Source: Miltoncostaea sp050249835
GTDB lineage: Bacteria; Actinomycetota; Thermoleophilia; Miltoncostaeales; Miltoncostaeaceae
Reading direction: 5' to 3'
DNA length: 64,000 nt
Assembly (NCBI GenBank): GCA_050249835.1
Contig: JBFWPT010000011.1
Location: 18,361 to 82,360 of the forward strand
The notes beneath the pieces are model-generated. The model saw only the letters and a list, made by a program, of their open reading frames with translations. It made no database searches and had not been told where the DNA came from. Each line of letters starts with the position of its first letter. The first letter of the stretch is position 1. Position numbers and translations under genes: made by a program. Positions 1 through 8,931 of the stretch are shown here, piece by piece.

Positions 1-1277
1 GGGGCGTCTGGGGGCTGGCGGCGGGCTTCTACCTGGTGGCGTTGTTCCACCGGATGAGCCTCGGCGTGGCGTCGCTGGACGCGCAGGAGCGTTTCGGCCT
101 GGGGGCCGGCGATGTCGCCACGTTGTCGGCGCTGCAGCTGGGCCTCTACCTGGCGATGACGATCCCGGCGGGGCTCGCGGCCGACCGGATCGGGCCGCGG
201 CGCGCGCTCGCGCTAGGGCTGGGGCTGATCGCCGTCGGGGAGGTCGCGTTCGGGCTGGCGACGCAGGCGCCGGTCGCCTTGGGGGGACGGGCGCTGGTGG
301 GCGTGGGGGACGCGTTCATGTTCCTGTCGGTGCTGCGGATCGCGCAGAACTGGTTCCCGGCCCGGCGGTACGCGCTGCTGGCGACCCTGACCGGCATGGC
401 CGGGGCGATCGGGCAGCTCGGGACCACGGTGCCGCTGGGCATGGCGCTGGACGGCGCCGGGTGGACGGCGACGTTCGTGAGCACGGGTGTCCTGACGGCG
501 GGGCTGGCGCTGCTGTGCCTGCGTACGGTCCGGGATCGTCCGGCCGCTGCCGCGGCGGGCGCGGCGGCCGCGGCGGCGAGGCCGGGGCACGCGCCGGTGG
601 TGGCGACGTTGGTGGGGGCCTGGCGGCGGCCGGGGACGCGGCTGGCGTTCTGGATCCACTTCGCGACGATGGGTCCATTCGTCGCGATCACGGCGCTCTG
701 GGGGTACCCGTATCTCGTCACCGACCAGGGGGTCGCCCCGGCGACGGCGCGGATCTGGCTGGCGGTCTGCATCGCGGCCTACGGGGTCAGCGCGCCGCTG
801 CTCGGGATGCTCGTCGGCCGGCGGCCGGGCGTCCGGCGCCCGCTGTTCCCGGCGACCGCGGCGGCGGCCGTCGCGGCGTGGCTCGTCACGCTCACCTGGC
901 CGGGCGGGCACGCGCCGGCGGGGCTGATGCTGCTGACGCTGGTGGTCACGGGGATCGGGGCGTCGGTCTCGATGCTCGCCTTCGACGTCGCACGCGAGGG
1001 GAACCCGGCGTCGGTCGGCGGCAGCGCGACGGGGCTGGCGAACTGCGGGGGGTTCTCGATGGCGGTCGTCACGCAGCTCGTCGCGGGGCGGTTGCTGGAC
1101 GCGGGGGTGGCCGGGTCGATCGGGGCGGCGCTGTTGCCCATGGTGGGCCTCATGGCGCTCGGGCTGGTGATGACCCTGCGGCTGGCGCCTCGCGCCGCCG
1201 CTGCCGCCGCGGCGCGCGCGTCGCAGGCCGCCCCGCTCCCGGCCGCGCTGCGCACGGAGGAGCCGGTGGCCGCGTAG
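1..1277 (+). CDS. MFS transporter, 5' end outside window
   Basis: This is a major facilitator superfamily membrane transporter that probably moves a small solute or drug; the substrate cannot be told. The frame is already open at base 3 and the upstream residues (LAAGFYLVALFHRMS) look like a first transmembrane helix, so the true start lies before the window and the GTG at 36 is internal. The MFS loop signature appears as GLAADRIGPRRALALG after the second helix. Many hydrophobic helices follow, with an Ala-rich loop in the middle near residue 180. It ends with TAG at 1275-1277. MFS membership is confident, function is not. Confidence 0.85.
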   Translation, partial: GVWGLAAGFYLVALFHRMSLGVASLDAQERFGLGAGDVATLSALQLGLYLAMTIPAGLAADRIGPRRALALGLGLIAVGEVAFGLATQAPVALGGRALVGVGDAFMFLSVLRIAQNWFPARRYALLATLTGMAGAIGQLGTTVPLGMALDGAGWTATFVSTGVLTAGLALLCLRTVRDRPAAAAAGAAAAAARPGHAPVVATLVGAWRRPGTRLAFWIHFATMGPFVAITALWGYPYLVTDQGVAPATARIWLAVCIAAYGVSAPLLGMLVGRRPGVRRPLFPATAAAAVAAWLVTLTWPGGHAPAGLMLLTLVVTGIGASVSMLAFDVAREGNPASVGGSATGLANCGGFSMAVVTQLVAGRLLDAGVAGSIGAALLPMVGLMALGLVMTLRLAPRAAAAAAARASQAAPLPAALRTEEPVAA

Positions 1278-1344
1278 CGGCGTCCGCGCGGGCCGGGGGC
1301 GGTCGTATCATCGGACCGCCCCCACCCACGGCACGGAGGACGAG

Positions 1345-1593
1345 ATGGCCGAGCAGCAGACCCCGGCGACGAAGGGCGGGGACGGCCCCGGCCTGGGACG
1401 GATCATCGCCGCCGGCGCGATCGGCCTGTTCGTGGTGCTGTTCGCCCTGTTCAACCTGGAACGGGTCGAGGTCGACTGGATCCTCTTCGAGCGCCAGTCG
1501 CGGCTGATCTACGTGATCATCGGGTCGGCGGTGCTGGGGGCGGTCGCGGACCGCCTGCTGATCCACCGGCGCCGTCGCGCGAAGAAGAGCTGA
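1345..1593 (+). CDS. LapA-domain (DUF1049-like) small membrane protein
   Basis: This 82-residue protein has a charged N-terminus, one helix near residues 27-42 (IGLFVVLFALFNLE), the short stretch RVEVDWILFERQS, a second helix and a basic tail RRRRAKKS. That two-helix layout with the NxxxVxVxW-type middle is characteristic of the LapA/DUF1049 family of inner-membrane proteins, whose E. coli member takes part in lipopolysaccharide assembly. An actinobacterium without LPS must use it differently, so no role is assigned. GGAGGA at 1335 sits upstream of the ATG. It stands alone between the MFS gene and the osmoprotectant operon. Confidence 0.7.
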   Translation: MAEQQTPATKGGDGPGLGRIIAAGAIGLFVVLFALFNLERVEVDWILFERQSRLIYVIIGSAVLGAVADRLLIHRRRRAKKS

Positions 1594-1623
1594 AACGGGG
1601 ATCGGGCGGGCGGTCCCGGCGGA

Positions 1624-1643
1624 TTTGTGAGTTCTCTCACGAA
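1624..1643. promoter_or_regulatory. Inverted repeat upstream of the osmoprotectant operon
   Basis: The arms TTTGTGAG and CTCACGAA flank TTCT with one mismatch. The repeat lies 50 bases before the ATPase start in the only sizeable non-coding gap before the operon, so it may be the operator that controls the importer. The binding protein is unknown. Confidence 0.4.
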
Positions 1644-1692
1644 CGGGATCGGGGTGAGGTCCCCGAAACCGCCGGCTCGGTAGCTTCGACCG

Positions 1693-2877
1693 ATGGGCGC
1701 GGGTGTCCTGGAGCTGCGCGAGGTGACCAAGCGGTACTCGCGTGAGGGGGCCCCGGCGGTTGACGGGCTCTCCCTCACCGTGCCCGCGGGCGAGGTGTGC
1801 GTCCTGATCGGCCCCTCGGGGTGCGGCAAGACCACCGCGCTCAAGATGATCAACCGCCTCATCGAGCCGACGGGCGGCGAGATCCTGATCGACGGGCGGG
1901 GCGTGCGCGACCGCAACCCGTCCGAGCTGCGGCGGGAGATCGGCTACGTCATCCAGCAGGTCGGCCTGCTGCCGCATCTGACGGTGTCCGCCAACGTCGC
2001 GACGGTCCCGAAGCTGCTCGGCTGGGACAAGGCGCGCACGAAGGCGCGGGTGCGCGAGCTGCTGGAGCTGATCGAGCTCGACCCGGACGAGTACGGCGAC
2101 CGCTACCCGGCGCAGCTCTCCGGCGGCCAGCAGCAGCGGGTGGGCCTCGCCCGGGCGCTCGCCGCCGACCCCCCGGTGATGCTCATGGACGAGCCCTTCT
2201 CGGCGGTCGACCCGATCACGCGGGAGCGGCTGCAGAACGACTTCCTGCGCCTCCACCGGGCGGTGCCGAAGACCGTCGTGTTCGTGAGCCACGACATCGA
2301 CGAGGCCGTGAAGATGGCCGACCGCGTCGCGGTCATGCGCAGCGGGAGGCTGGTGCAGTACGCGCCGCCGGCGGAGCTGCTGGCGAACCCGGTGGACGAC
2401 TTCGTGGCCGACTTCGTGGGGGCCGACCGGGCGCTCAAGAGCCTCTCGCTCACGCGGGTGGAGGAGATCGAGCTGCTCCCGGCGCCGATCGTCCACGTGG
2501 GGGAGCCGGTCGCCGCGGTGCGGGAGCGGATCGCGTCGGGCGCGCTGGCGCCGGTCGACGGCCACCTGCTCGTCACGACCGAGGACGACCGCCCGCTCGA
2601 CTGGCTGGCGGTGGAGCGGCTGGACGGGATCGAGCGCATCCCGGCGTCGGCGCCCGGGGGGACGCGCCCCGTGATCGACCACGTGACCACCCTGCGCGAC
2701 GCGCTCTCGATGCTGTTCGCCGCGGGTGCCGCCTACGGGCCGGTGGTGGACGCCGACGACCGCTGCGTGGGCCTCATCACGGCCCCCGCGATCTCGGCCG
2801 GGTTCCGCAGCGCGGGCGGGATCACCGTGGCGGTCGGCGGCCCGCGGGCCGTGGACGAGGACGACGCCGATGGCTGA
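1693..2877 (+). CDS. opuCA: Osmoprotectant ABC importer ATPase with CBS-type tail
   Basis: This is the ATP-hydrolysing subunit of a glycine betaine/carnitine/choline importer. Walker A GPSGCGKTT lies at residues 40-48, the Q-loop at IGYVIQQVGLLPHLTV, the signature at LSGGQQQR near 140, Walker B at VMLMDEP near 160 and the switch His at FVSHD. The region after residue 255 resembles the CBS tail that OpuCA/ProV-type subunits use to sense ionic strength. It is the first gene of a four-gene operon and overlaps the next gene by 8 bases. The 394-residue length fits OpuCA. The gene name is by family resemblance. Confidence 0.85.
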   Translation: MGAGVLELREVTKRYSREGAPAVDGLSLTVPAGEVCVLIGPSGCGKTTALKMINRLIEPTGGEILIDGRGVRDRNPSELRREIGYVIQQVGLLPHLTVSANVATVPKLLGWDKARTKARVRELLELIELDPDEYGDRYPAQLSGGQQQRVGLARALAADPPVMLMDEPFSAVDPITRERLQNDFLRLHRAVPKTVVFVSHDIDEAVKMADRVAVMRSGRLVQYAPPAELLANPVDDFVADFVGADRALKSLSLTRVEEIELLPAPIVHVGEPVAAVRERIASGALAPVDGHLLVTTEDDRPLDWLAVERLDGIERIPASAPGGTRPVIDHVTTLRDALSMLFAAGAAYGPVVDADDRCVGLITAPAISAGFRSAGGITVAVGGPRAVDEDDADG

Positions 2878-3532
2878 GCTCGTGCGCTGGAGCTGGGTGG
2901 AGAACAACGTCGACGACATCCAGGAGGCGACGGTCCGGCACCTGGAGCTGGTGGGCGCCTCCCTCGCCCTGGCCATCGCGGTCTCCATCCCGCTGGCGAT
3001 CGCCGTGCGCCGCCGGCCGGTGCCGTACGCCGCGGTGAACACGCTGCTCGGCGCGCTCTACACGATCCCCTCGCTGGCGATGTTCGCCTTCCTGCTGTCG
3101 TTCGTGGGCATCGGGTTCGAGCCGGCCGTGATCGCGCTGGCGGTCTACTGCCTGCAGCTCATCGTGCGGAACGCCGTCGTGGGCTTCCGCGGGGTGTCCG
3201 CGCCGGTGCAGGAGGCCGCCCGCGGGATGGGCCTCACGAAACGCCAGACGCTGATGCGGGTGGAGCTGCCGCTCGCCATGCCGGCCATCTTCGCGGGCAT
3301 CCGCCTGGCCGCGGTGAGCACCGTCGGCATCGCCACCATCGCGGTCTACATCGGGGCGGGCGGCCTCGGTGAGCTGATCGTCAACGACGGGATCCAGCGC
3401 GGCCTGTTCGTGACGCCGATCTTCGTGGGCGCGGTCATCGCGACCGTGATGGCGATCCTCATCGACCTCGCCCTGATCGGCCTGGAGCGGCTGCTCACCC
3501 CCTGGCAACGGGCGCGGGCGGCGGTGGGCTGA
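2870..3532 (+). CDS. opuCB: Osmoprotectant ABC importer permease 1
   Basis: This is an inner-membrane channel subunit of the quaternary-amine importer, about 220 residues with five or six helices. The binding-protein-dependent permease motif is clear at EAARGMGLTKRQTLMRVELPLAMP (read in two parts, EAARGMG and LPLAMP). The ATG at 2870 was chosen because it overlaps the ATPase stop by 8 bases and gives the usual short N-terminus; the frame remains open further upstream inside the ATPase gene. It ends in TGATG with the second permease. Pairing of two permeases is typical of OpuC/OpuB systems. Confidence 0.85.
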   Translation: MAELVRWSWVENNVDDIQEATVRHLELVGASLALAIAVSIPLAIAVRRRPVPYAAVNTLLGALYTIPSLAMFAFLLSFVGIGFEPAVIALAVYCLQLIVRNAVVGFRGVSAPVQEAARGMGLTKRQTLMRVELPLAMPAIFAGIRLAAVSTVGIATIAVYIGAGGLGELIVNDGIQRGLFVTPIFVGAVIATVMAILIDLALIGLERLLTPWQRARAAVG

Positions 3533-4188
3533 TGGGCAACGTCTGGGACGCATTCGTCGACAACGACGGCTGGGGCCAGCTCTGGACCCACATCGAGCTG
3601 TCGGTGACCGCCCTCGTGATGGCCACCGTCGTCGGCCTCGTGCTCGGCGTCATCTGCGCCAAGATCGGGCGGGGCGCGGCGTTCCTCGTCGTGACCGTGT
3701 CGAACCTCGGCCGCACCGTGCCGACGTTCGCCATCATCGCGCTGATCCTCGCCCTCACGTCGCTCGGCTTCTGGCCGGCCGTGATCGGGCTGTTCCTGCT
3801 CGGCGTGCCGCCGATCCTGCTCAACTCCTTCACCGGGGTGAAGGAGGTGGACCGCGGCGTCACCGAGGCCTCGCGCGGCATGGGCCTGCGCCCGCTGCAG
3901 GTGCTCGGCCGCGTCGAGCTCCCCCTGGCGATGCCGCTCATCTTCGCCGGCATCCGTACCTCGTCCGTGCAGATCATCGCCACCGCCGCCCTCGCCGGGC
4001 TCGTCGGCGCGGGTGGCCTCGGCGTGATCGTGGCCAGCGGACTCTCCAACAACCAGGACGACGTGATCCTCGCGGGGGCGATCCCCATCACCCTGCTCGC
4101 CGCCTTCTCCGAGCTCGTGTTCGGCGGGGCGGAACGGGTCGCGACACCGCGCGGCCTGCGCATCGGCCGCGCGCCGACCATCCGATAG
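3532..4188 (+). CDS. opuCD: Osmoprotectant ABC importer permease 2
   Basis: This is the second channel subunit, 218 residues, paralogous to the one before. The EAA loop reads EASRGMGLRPLQVLGRVELP, with the expected Gly, and is followed by LIFAGIRTSSVQIIATAALAG, in which the family commonly has such a Gly-Ala-rich helix. Its ATG overlaps the previous stop (TGATG), so translation is probably coupled. It is followed after 9 bases by the binding protein. The heterodimeric membrane part is completed by 2870-3532. Confidence 0.85.
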   Translation: MGNVWDAFVDNDGWGQLWTHIELSVTALVMATVVGLVLGVICAKIGRGAAFLVVTVSNLGRTVPTFAIIALILALTSLGFWPAVIGLFLLGVPPILLNSFTGVKEVDRGVTEASRGMGLRPLQVLGRVELPLAMPLIFAGIRTSSVQIIATAALAGLVGAGGLGVIVASGLSNNQDDVILAGAIPITLLAAFSELVFGGAERVATPRGLRIGRAPTIR

Positions 4189-4197
4189 GAGGACGAA

Positions 4198-5163
4198 GTG
4201 ATCCCAGCCAGACGACGACTGACCGCGGTGGTGCTCGCCGCGCTCGTCAGCGTCACCGTCCTCGCCGCCGCGGCCTGCGGCGACGACGACGACAGCGGTG
4301 ACTCGGGTGGTGCCGGCGACGGCGTCGCGGTCCGGATCGCCGACAAGGGCTTCGCCGAGAGCTTCATCGTGGCCGAGGCGTACGCCCAGGCGCTCGACGC
4401 CCAGGGCTTCGACGCCGACGTCACCAGCCTCGCCAGCACCGAGATCGCCGACAAGGCGATCAGCGACGGCGAGATCGACATGTACCCCGAGTACGTCGGG
4501 ACGGCCTTCCAGACCGTCCTCGGCCTCGACGCCGCCGACGCCCCCGAGACCCCGGAGGGCCAGTTCGAGCAGGTGAAGACGGCCTACGCCGAGCGCGGCC
4601 TGACGGCCCTCCCGCCGGCGCCGTTCAACAACGGCAACGCGGTCGCCTGCACCCAGGAGGCGGTCGACGAGTTCAACATCACCAACCTGACCGCCCTCGG
4701 CGCGGCGTCCGAGAACATCGTCTACTCCGCGAACGCCGAGCACCTGACGCGCCCGGACGGCCTGCCGCTGCTCAAGCGCGAGTACGGGTTCGACCCGAGC
4801 GACATCAAGACGGTCGACATCTCCCTCCGGTACACGCCCATCGAGGACGGGCAGGCGAACTGCGTCTACGCGTTCGGCACCGACCCGAAGCTGGGCCAGC
4901 TCGACCTCGTCCTGATCGAGGACGACAAGGGCACCTTCTCGGCCGGGCTCTCGTACCAGACCTTCCCGGTCGTCTCGACCGCGTTCTTCGACGGGCTCAC
5001 CGAGGAGCAGCAGACCGCCTTCTCCGGGACGCTCGACCAGGTGAACGCCGCCTTCACGCAGGAGGCGATCATCCCGCTCATCTCGCGGGTGGAGTTCGAC
5101 CAGGAGGACCCCGAGGACGTCGCGGCGGAGTTCCTCTCCACCGCCGGCATCACGGGCGACTGA
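4198..5163 (+). CDS. opuCC: Quaternary-amine-binding lipoprotein of the ABC importer
   Basis: This is the extracellular solute-binding subunit that delivers glycine betaine, choline or similar to the permeases. The N-terminus is basic, then hydrophobic, then LAAAAC with lipobox Cys27 followed by an Asp-rich linker. The core motifs VRIADKGFAESFIVAEAYAQ and DGEIDMYPEYVGTAF match the OpuAC/ProX-type family. The start is GTG with AGGAGG at 4188 close upstream. It ends the operon; a strong hairpin follows at 5184. The exact substrate cannot be read from the sequence. Confidence 0.85.
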   Translation: MIPARRRLTAVVLAALVSVTVLAAAACGDDDDSGDSGGAGDGVAVRIADKGFAESFIVAEAYAQALDAQGFDADVTSLASTEIADKAISDGEIDMYPEYVGTAFQTVLGLDAADAPETPEGQFEQVKTAYAERGLTALPPAPFNNGNAVACTQEAVDEFNITNLTALGAASENIVYSANAEHLTRPDGLPLLKREYGFDPSDIKTVDISLRYTPIEDGQANCVYAFGTDPKLGQLDLVLIEDDKGTFSAGLSYQTFPVVSTAFFDGLTEEQQTAFSGTLDQVNAAFTQEAIIPLISRVEFDQEDPEDVAAEFLSTAGITGD

Positions 5164-5183
5164 ACCCCTGACGGCACGCTCAC

Positions 5184-5208
5184 GGCACCGGGCTGCGCGC
5201 CCGGTGCC
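5184..5208 (+). terminator. Hairpin after the osmoprotectant operon
   Basis: GGCACCGGGC and GCCCGGTGCC form a perfect 10-bp stem around a TGCGC loop 20 bases after the binding-protein stop. There is no T-run, as is usual in GC-rich actinobacteria. Confidence 0.6.
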
Positions 5209-5273
5209 GGGGCGTGTTGCAGGCTGGGCGTTGCGGGCGAGGGATCGCGCGGGGGGCGCCGAACACCCCGGCC

Positions 5274-5693
5274 ATGACGACCGGCGCACCGAGCGACGCC
5301 CTGCGCGCGCAGATCGAGCTGGGCCTGGCCCAGGAGGCGCGCGAGCGGCGCACCCGCATGTGGCTGACGGCCGCGGGGGCGCTCATCGGCGTGTCGCTGC
5401 TGCTCAACCTGCTGGTGCTGGTCTTCCCGGGCGCGGTCGGCCTCTCGTCGGCGTCCCAATTGGACACCGTGCGCGACGACGTCCAGCGCGAGGTGGCCGC
5501 CGCGGGCGCCGCCCAGCGCGTGGAGGCCGAGGCGATCCTGGCCGAGACGCGCGCCGCCGCCGCGGCGGCCGCGCGCCCGGCGCCGGCCCTGGCCGCCGTG
5601 CCGGGCATCTGCGCCACCATCGCCCAGCTCGGGGACTGGTCGTTCGTGAACGGCACCGCCCCGGCCCTGCCCGAGGGCTGCCCGGCTCCGTAG
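5274..5693 (+). CDS. Unrecognised single-pass membrane protein
   Basis: I do not recognise this 139-residue protein. It has a short charged N-terminus (residues 1-25), one helix near residues 26-50 (AAGALIGVSLLLNLLVLVF), then an Ala/Glu/Arg-rich stretch around residues 60-100 that could be a coiled coil facing the outside, and a C-terminus with two Cys that could pair. The ATG at 5274 is preferred; the frame is open to 5214, but that part is Arg/Gly-rich and unlike protein. It lies between the osmoprotectant operon and a GH13 gene, with no clear link to either. Confidence 0.55.
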   Translation: MTTGAPSDALRAQIELGLAQEARERRTRMWLTAAGALIGVSLLLNLLVLVFPGAVGLSSASQLDTVRDDVQREVAAAGAAQRVEAEAILAETRAAAAAAARPAPALAAVPGICATIAQLGDWSFVNGTAPALPEGCPAP

Positions 5694-5731
5694 GCGTGTC
5701 GGGCGCGGTCGTCCCGGGAAGGACGCACCCC

Positions 5732-7294
5732 ATGGGCGGCGCGCCGTGGTGGCAGGGGGCGGTCATCTACCAGGTCTACCCCCGCTCCTTCGCCGACGGG
5801 GACGGCGACGGCGTGGGCGACCTGGACGGCATCGTCCGGCGCCTCGGCCACCTCGCCCGCCTCGGCGTCGACGCGATCTGGCTGTCGCCGTTCTACCCCT
5901 CGCCGATGGTGGACTTCGGCTACGACGTCGCCGACTATACGGACGTCGATCCCCTGTTCGGCGACCTCGCAGGCTTCGACCGGCTGGTCCGCGAGGCCCA
6001 CGCGCTCGGCATCCGGGTGATCATCGACTGGGTCCCGAACCACTCCTCCGACCGCCACCCCTGGTTCGAGGCGTCCCGGTCGTCCCGCGACGACCCGCGC
6101 CGCGACTGGTACGTCTGGCGCGACGGGCGCCCCGGCGGCGGACCGCCGACGGACTGGGTCTCGGTGTTCGGCGGGGGGCCCGCATGGCGGCACGACCCGT
6201 CCACGGACCAGTGGTACCTCCACACCTTCGCCCCGGAGCAGCCGGACCTGAACTGGGCCAACCCGGACCTGGCCGAGGCGATGCTCGGCACGCTGCGGTT
6301 CTGGCTCGACCGCGGCGTCGACGGCTTCCGGATCGACGTCGTGCAGGAGCTGGGGAAGGTGGTCGACCCGCCGGCCGGCGCCACGGCATGGGCCCAGGGC
6401 CAGGACTGGCCCGACGGCCACGGGGTCATGCGCCGGGTGCGCGGCGTGCTCGAGGAGTACGACGACCGGATGGCCGTCGGGGAGGTCTACATCCTCGACC
6501 AGGCGCGCCTCGCGTCCTTCCTGGTGACCGGCGACGAGCTGCACCTGGCCCACAACTTCGTCTTCCTGCGGCTGCCCTGGGACGCCCGCCGCTTCCGGGA
6601 GGTGATCGACGAGTTCACCCGCCTCGCGCCCGACCCGGCCTGGCCCACCTGGTGCCTGGAGAACCACGACCACCCCCGGGTCGCGAGCCGCTGGGACGAG
6701 GACGGCCGCGGCGCCGACCGCGCCCGCGCCGCCGCCCTGCTGCTGCTGGGCCTGCGCGGCACCGCCTTCGTCTACCAAGGGCAGGAGCTCGGGCTCCCCG
6801 ACGCCGAGGTGCCGCCGGAGCGGGTCGTCGACCTGGACGGCCGCGACCCCGAGCGCGCGCCCATCCCCTGGGAGCGCCCGTCCGTCGCCGGGCCGGGCGC
6901 CGGGTTCACCACCGGCGAGCCGTGGTTGCCCATCGTCGCGGAGGCCGAGCGCCTCGCCGTCGCGGCCCAGCGCTCCGACCCGCGCTCCGACCTCGCGCTC
7001 TGGCGCCGCCTGATCGACCTGCGGCGGACCTCCCCGGCCCTCGGCCCGGGCGGCGCCCAGCGGATGGTGGACGCCGGCGACGGGGTGCTCGCCTGGACCC
7101 GGGAGGCCGGCGGCGAGCGCCTGCTGGTCGCGATCAACATGTCGGCCGCCGCGGTGCGCTGCGACCTGGGGGACCTGGGCGACGAGCCGGCGCATCTGGT
7201 CCTCTCCACCGACCCGGACCGCCCCGAGGCGGACGACGCCGTGCGCGTGCTCGGCCTCGCCCGCGATGAGGGCGTGGTGGTGCGCCTGGCCTGA
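5732..7294 (+). CDS. GH13 alpha-glucosidase family enzyme
   Basis: This cytoplasmic enzyme of about 520 residues cleaves or transfers alpha-glucosidic bonds. It begins WWQGAVIYQVYPRSFADGDGD, the typical N-terminus of oligo-1,6-glucosidase and alpha-glucosidase, which includes an Asp-rich calcium-like loop. Conserved GH13 regions are present: IIDWVPNHSS (region I), GFRIDVV with the nucleophile Asp (II), AVGEVYIL with the acid/base Glu (III) and LENHDHPR (IV). QPDLNW supports the glucosidase branch. The ATG at 5732 was chosen because upstream codons encode low-complexity sequence. No signal peptide is seen. Sucrose, isomaltose and maltose specificities cannot be separated here. Confidence 0.85.
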   Translation: MGGAPWWQGAVIYQVYPRSFADGDGDGVGDLDGIVRRLGHLARLGVDAIWLSPFYPSPMVDFGYDVADYTDVDPLFGDLAGFDRLVREAHALGIRVIIDWVPNHSSDRHPWFEASRSSRDDPRRDWYVWRDGRPGGGPPTDWVSVFGGGPAWRHDPSTDQWYLHTFAPEQPDLNWANPDLAEAMLGTLRFWLDRGVDGFRIDVVQELGKVVDPPAGATAWAQGQDWPDGHGVMRRVRGVLEEYDDRMAVGEVYILDQARLASFLVTGDELHLAHNFVFLRLPWDARRFREVIDEFTRLAPDPAWPTWCLENHDHPRVASRWDEDGRGADRARAAALLLLGLRGTAFVYQGQELGLPDAEVPPERVVDLDGRDPERAPIPWERPSVAGPGAGFTTGEPWLPIVAEAERLAVAAQRSDPRSDLALWRRLIDLRRTSPALGPGGAQRMVDAGDGVLAWTREAGGERLLVAINMSAAAVRCDLGDLGDEPAHLVLSTDPDRPEADDAVRVLGLARDEGVVVRLA

Positions 7295-7342
7295 CGGCCC
7301 GCGCGGGCGCCCGCCGCCCGGGTGGTGTACGAAGTGGGGGCC

Positions 7343-7798
7343 ATGGCACCCGTGCCCCCGGTACGCCACCTGCTGCGCGCGCGTGACCTCATCGACGCGC
7401 GCTACGCCGAGCCGCTCGACGTGGCCGCGATAGCGCGGCGGGCGCACTGCTCGCAGGCCCACTTCGCCCGGGCCTTCCGCGCGGCGTTCGGCGAGACGCC
7501 CCACCGCTACCTGCTCACCCGGCGCCTGGAGCGGGCCGCGTCCCTGCTGCGCGGCACCGACCACTCGGTCGCGCGCATCTGCGCGGAGGTGGGCCTCGCG
7601 AGCGTCGGCTCCTTCACCACCAGCTTCGGCCGGGTGTACGGGATGACCCCGACGGCCTACCGGGACGCCCACCCACCCGCGGCGTCCAGCGTGCCGGTGC
7701 CCACCTGCGTCCGCATGGCCTGGGCGCGCCCGCGCGATGGAGCAGTCCTGGAGAAGACGCCCGCGGCGCCCGGGCCTACGGTGGCCGCAGACCGCTGA
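7343..7798 (+). CDS. AraC-family transcriptional regulator
   Basis: This is a short regulator of about 151 residues that consists almost only of the AraC/XylS DNA-binding domain. The first helix-turn-helix is around LDVAAIARRAHCSQAHFARAF and the second around HSVARICAEVGLASVGSFTTSF, followed by the family signature GMTPTAYR. There is no ligand-binding domain, so the signal is unknown. ATG 7343 follows a G-rich stretch; a GTG at 7322 would add seven residues. It lies 22 bases ahead of the VOC protein, a frequent pairing in actinobacteria, and the two are probably co-transcribed. Confidence 0.85.
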   Translation: MAPVPPVRHLLRARDLIDARYAEPLDVAAIARRAHCSQAHFARAFRAAFGETPHRYLLTRRLERAASLLRGTDHSVARICAEVGLASVGSFTTSFGRVYGMTPTAYRDAHPPAASSVPVPTCVRMAWARPRDGAVLEKTPAAPGPTVAADR

Positions 7799-7820
7799 AC
7801 CCCGTTCCCCGGAGGAACCG

Positions 7821-8246
7821 ATGTCCCCCATCTCACTCGCCCACGTCGGACTGTGGGTGCACGACCAGGACGAGGCCCTCGTCTTCTACACCGAGAAGCT
7901 CGGCTTCGAGCTGCGCGCCGACGTGACGCTCGACGACTTCTCGTACCGCTGGCTGACCGTGGGACCGCCCGGGCAGCCCGAGGTCTCGTTCATCCTCAAC
8001 GTGCCCGGCCCGCCGCTGTTCACCGACGACGTCGCCGCCTCGGTGGTGAAGGACGTCGCGACCGGCCAGGCGCCCGGCTTCATCCTCCACACCGACGACT
8101 GCCGGGCGACGGTGGAGGAGCTGCGCGCCCGCGGCGTCGAGTTCACGCAGGAGGCCGAGGAGCGTCCCTGGGGCATCGACGCCTCCTTCCGCGACCCCTC
8201 GGGCAACGAGGCGCGGCTCGTGCAGCCGTTCCACGCCACGTCCTGA
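7821..8246 (+). CDS. VOC (glyoxalase/bleomycin-resistance) family protein
   Basis: This 141-residue protein has the beta-alpha-beta-beta-beta vicinal-oxygen-chelate fold. Visible motifs are AHVGLWVHDQDEALVFYTEKLGFELRAD (read as HVGL...FYTEKLGFE) and, at the end, GIDASFRDPSGNEARLVQP with the Glu that normally binds metal. The gene starts at ATG 7821 behind GGAGG at 7811. It follows the AraC regulator, which may control it. The family includes glyoxalases, dioxygenases and antibiotic-binding proteins, so the reaction is not assigned. Confidence 0.85.
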   Translation: MSPISLAHVGLWVHDQDEALVFYTEKLGFELRADVTLDDFSYRWLTVGPPGQPEVSFILNVPGPPLFTDDVAASVVKDVATGQAPGFILHTDDCRATVEELRARGVEFTQEAEERPWGIDASFRDPSGNEARLVQPFHATS

Positions 8247-8298
8247 GCGTGTGACGGATGGTGCGTGACGCCCCGGCCGGCCGGGTAGCCCTCGGTTC

Positions 8299-8808
8299 AT
8301 GGCGACCATCGGGACGGCCGGGCGCACGCGCGCGGGGAGGGGCAGGCGGCCGGGGCTCCTCCTGCTCTGCGCCGCCGCGGTGGCCACCGCCGCGGTCGTA
8401 GGCGGGGTCGCCGCGCGGGCGGCCGAGCCCGGCTACTACGACCGCGTGGGACGCCCCTCCTGGAGCCCGCCGGGCGAGGTCTTCTCGCCGGTGTGGACGG
8501 CGCTCTACGTCCTCATGGCGGTCGCCGCCTGGCTCGTGGCGCGGGAGGGGCCCGGCCGGCCGGACGTGCGGCGCGCGCTCGTCCTCTTCGGGGTCCAGCT
8601 CGTCCTGAACGCGGCCTGGACGCCGCTGTTCTTCGGGCTCCAGCGGCCCGGATGGGCGCTCGCCGACATCGTGGCCCTGCTGATCGTGCTGGCCGCGACG
8701 GTCGCCGCCTTCGCGCGTGTCCGCCCGGCGGCCGCGGCGCTCATGGCGCCCTACCTGGCCTGGGTCGCCTTCGCGACGGCGCTCAACGCCGCGATCGTGG
8801 CCGGGTGA
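8299..8808 (+). CDS. tspO: TspO/MBR family membrane protein
   Basis: This is a five-helix membrane protein of the tryptophan-rich sensory protein family, which binds porphyrins and related ligands and takes part in stress regulation. The family hallmarks are present: RPSWSPPGEVFSPVWTALYVLMAVAAW (read WSPPG...VW..LY..MA), LNAAWTPLFFG and the final helix AFATALNAAIV. The length of 169 residues is typical. It starts at ATG 8299 and appears to be a single-gene unit after the VOC gene. Confidence 0.85.
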   Translation: MATIGTAGRTRAGRGRRPGLLLLCAAAVATAAVVGGVAARAAEPGYYDRVGRPSWSPPGEVFSPVWTALYVLMAVAAWLVAREGPGRPDVRRALVLFGVQLVLNAAWTPLFFGLQRPGWALADIVALLIVLAATVAAFARVRPAAAALMAPYLAWVAFATALNAAIVAG

Positions 8809-8931
8809 AGGCATGTCGCACGGGAACCGGGCGCCGTTCGGGCGACCGGCCCGGCGGGCACCACGTGGGTGCGGACATGAACGGCACCGACAGGGCGACA
8901 CGACAGGACGCCGCCCGGAAGGAGCGCGGAC

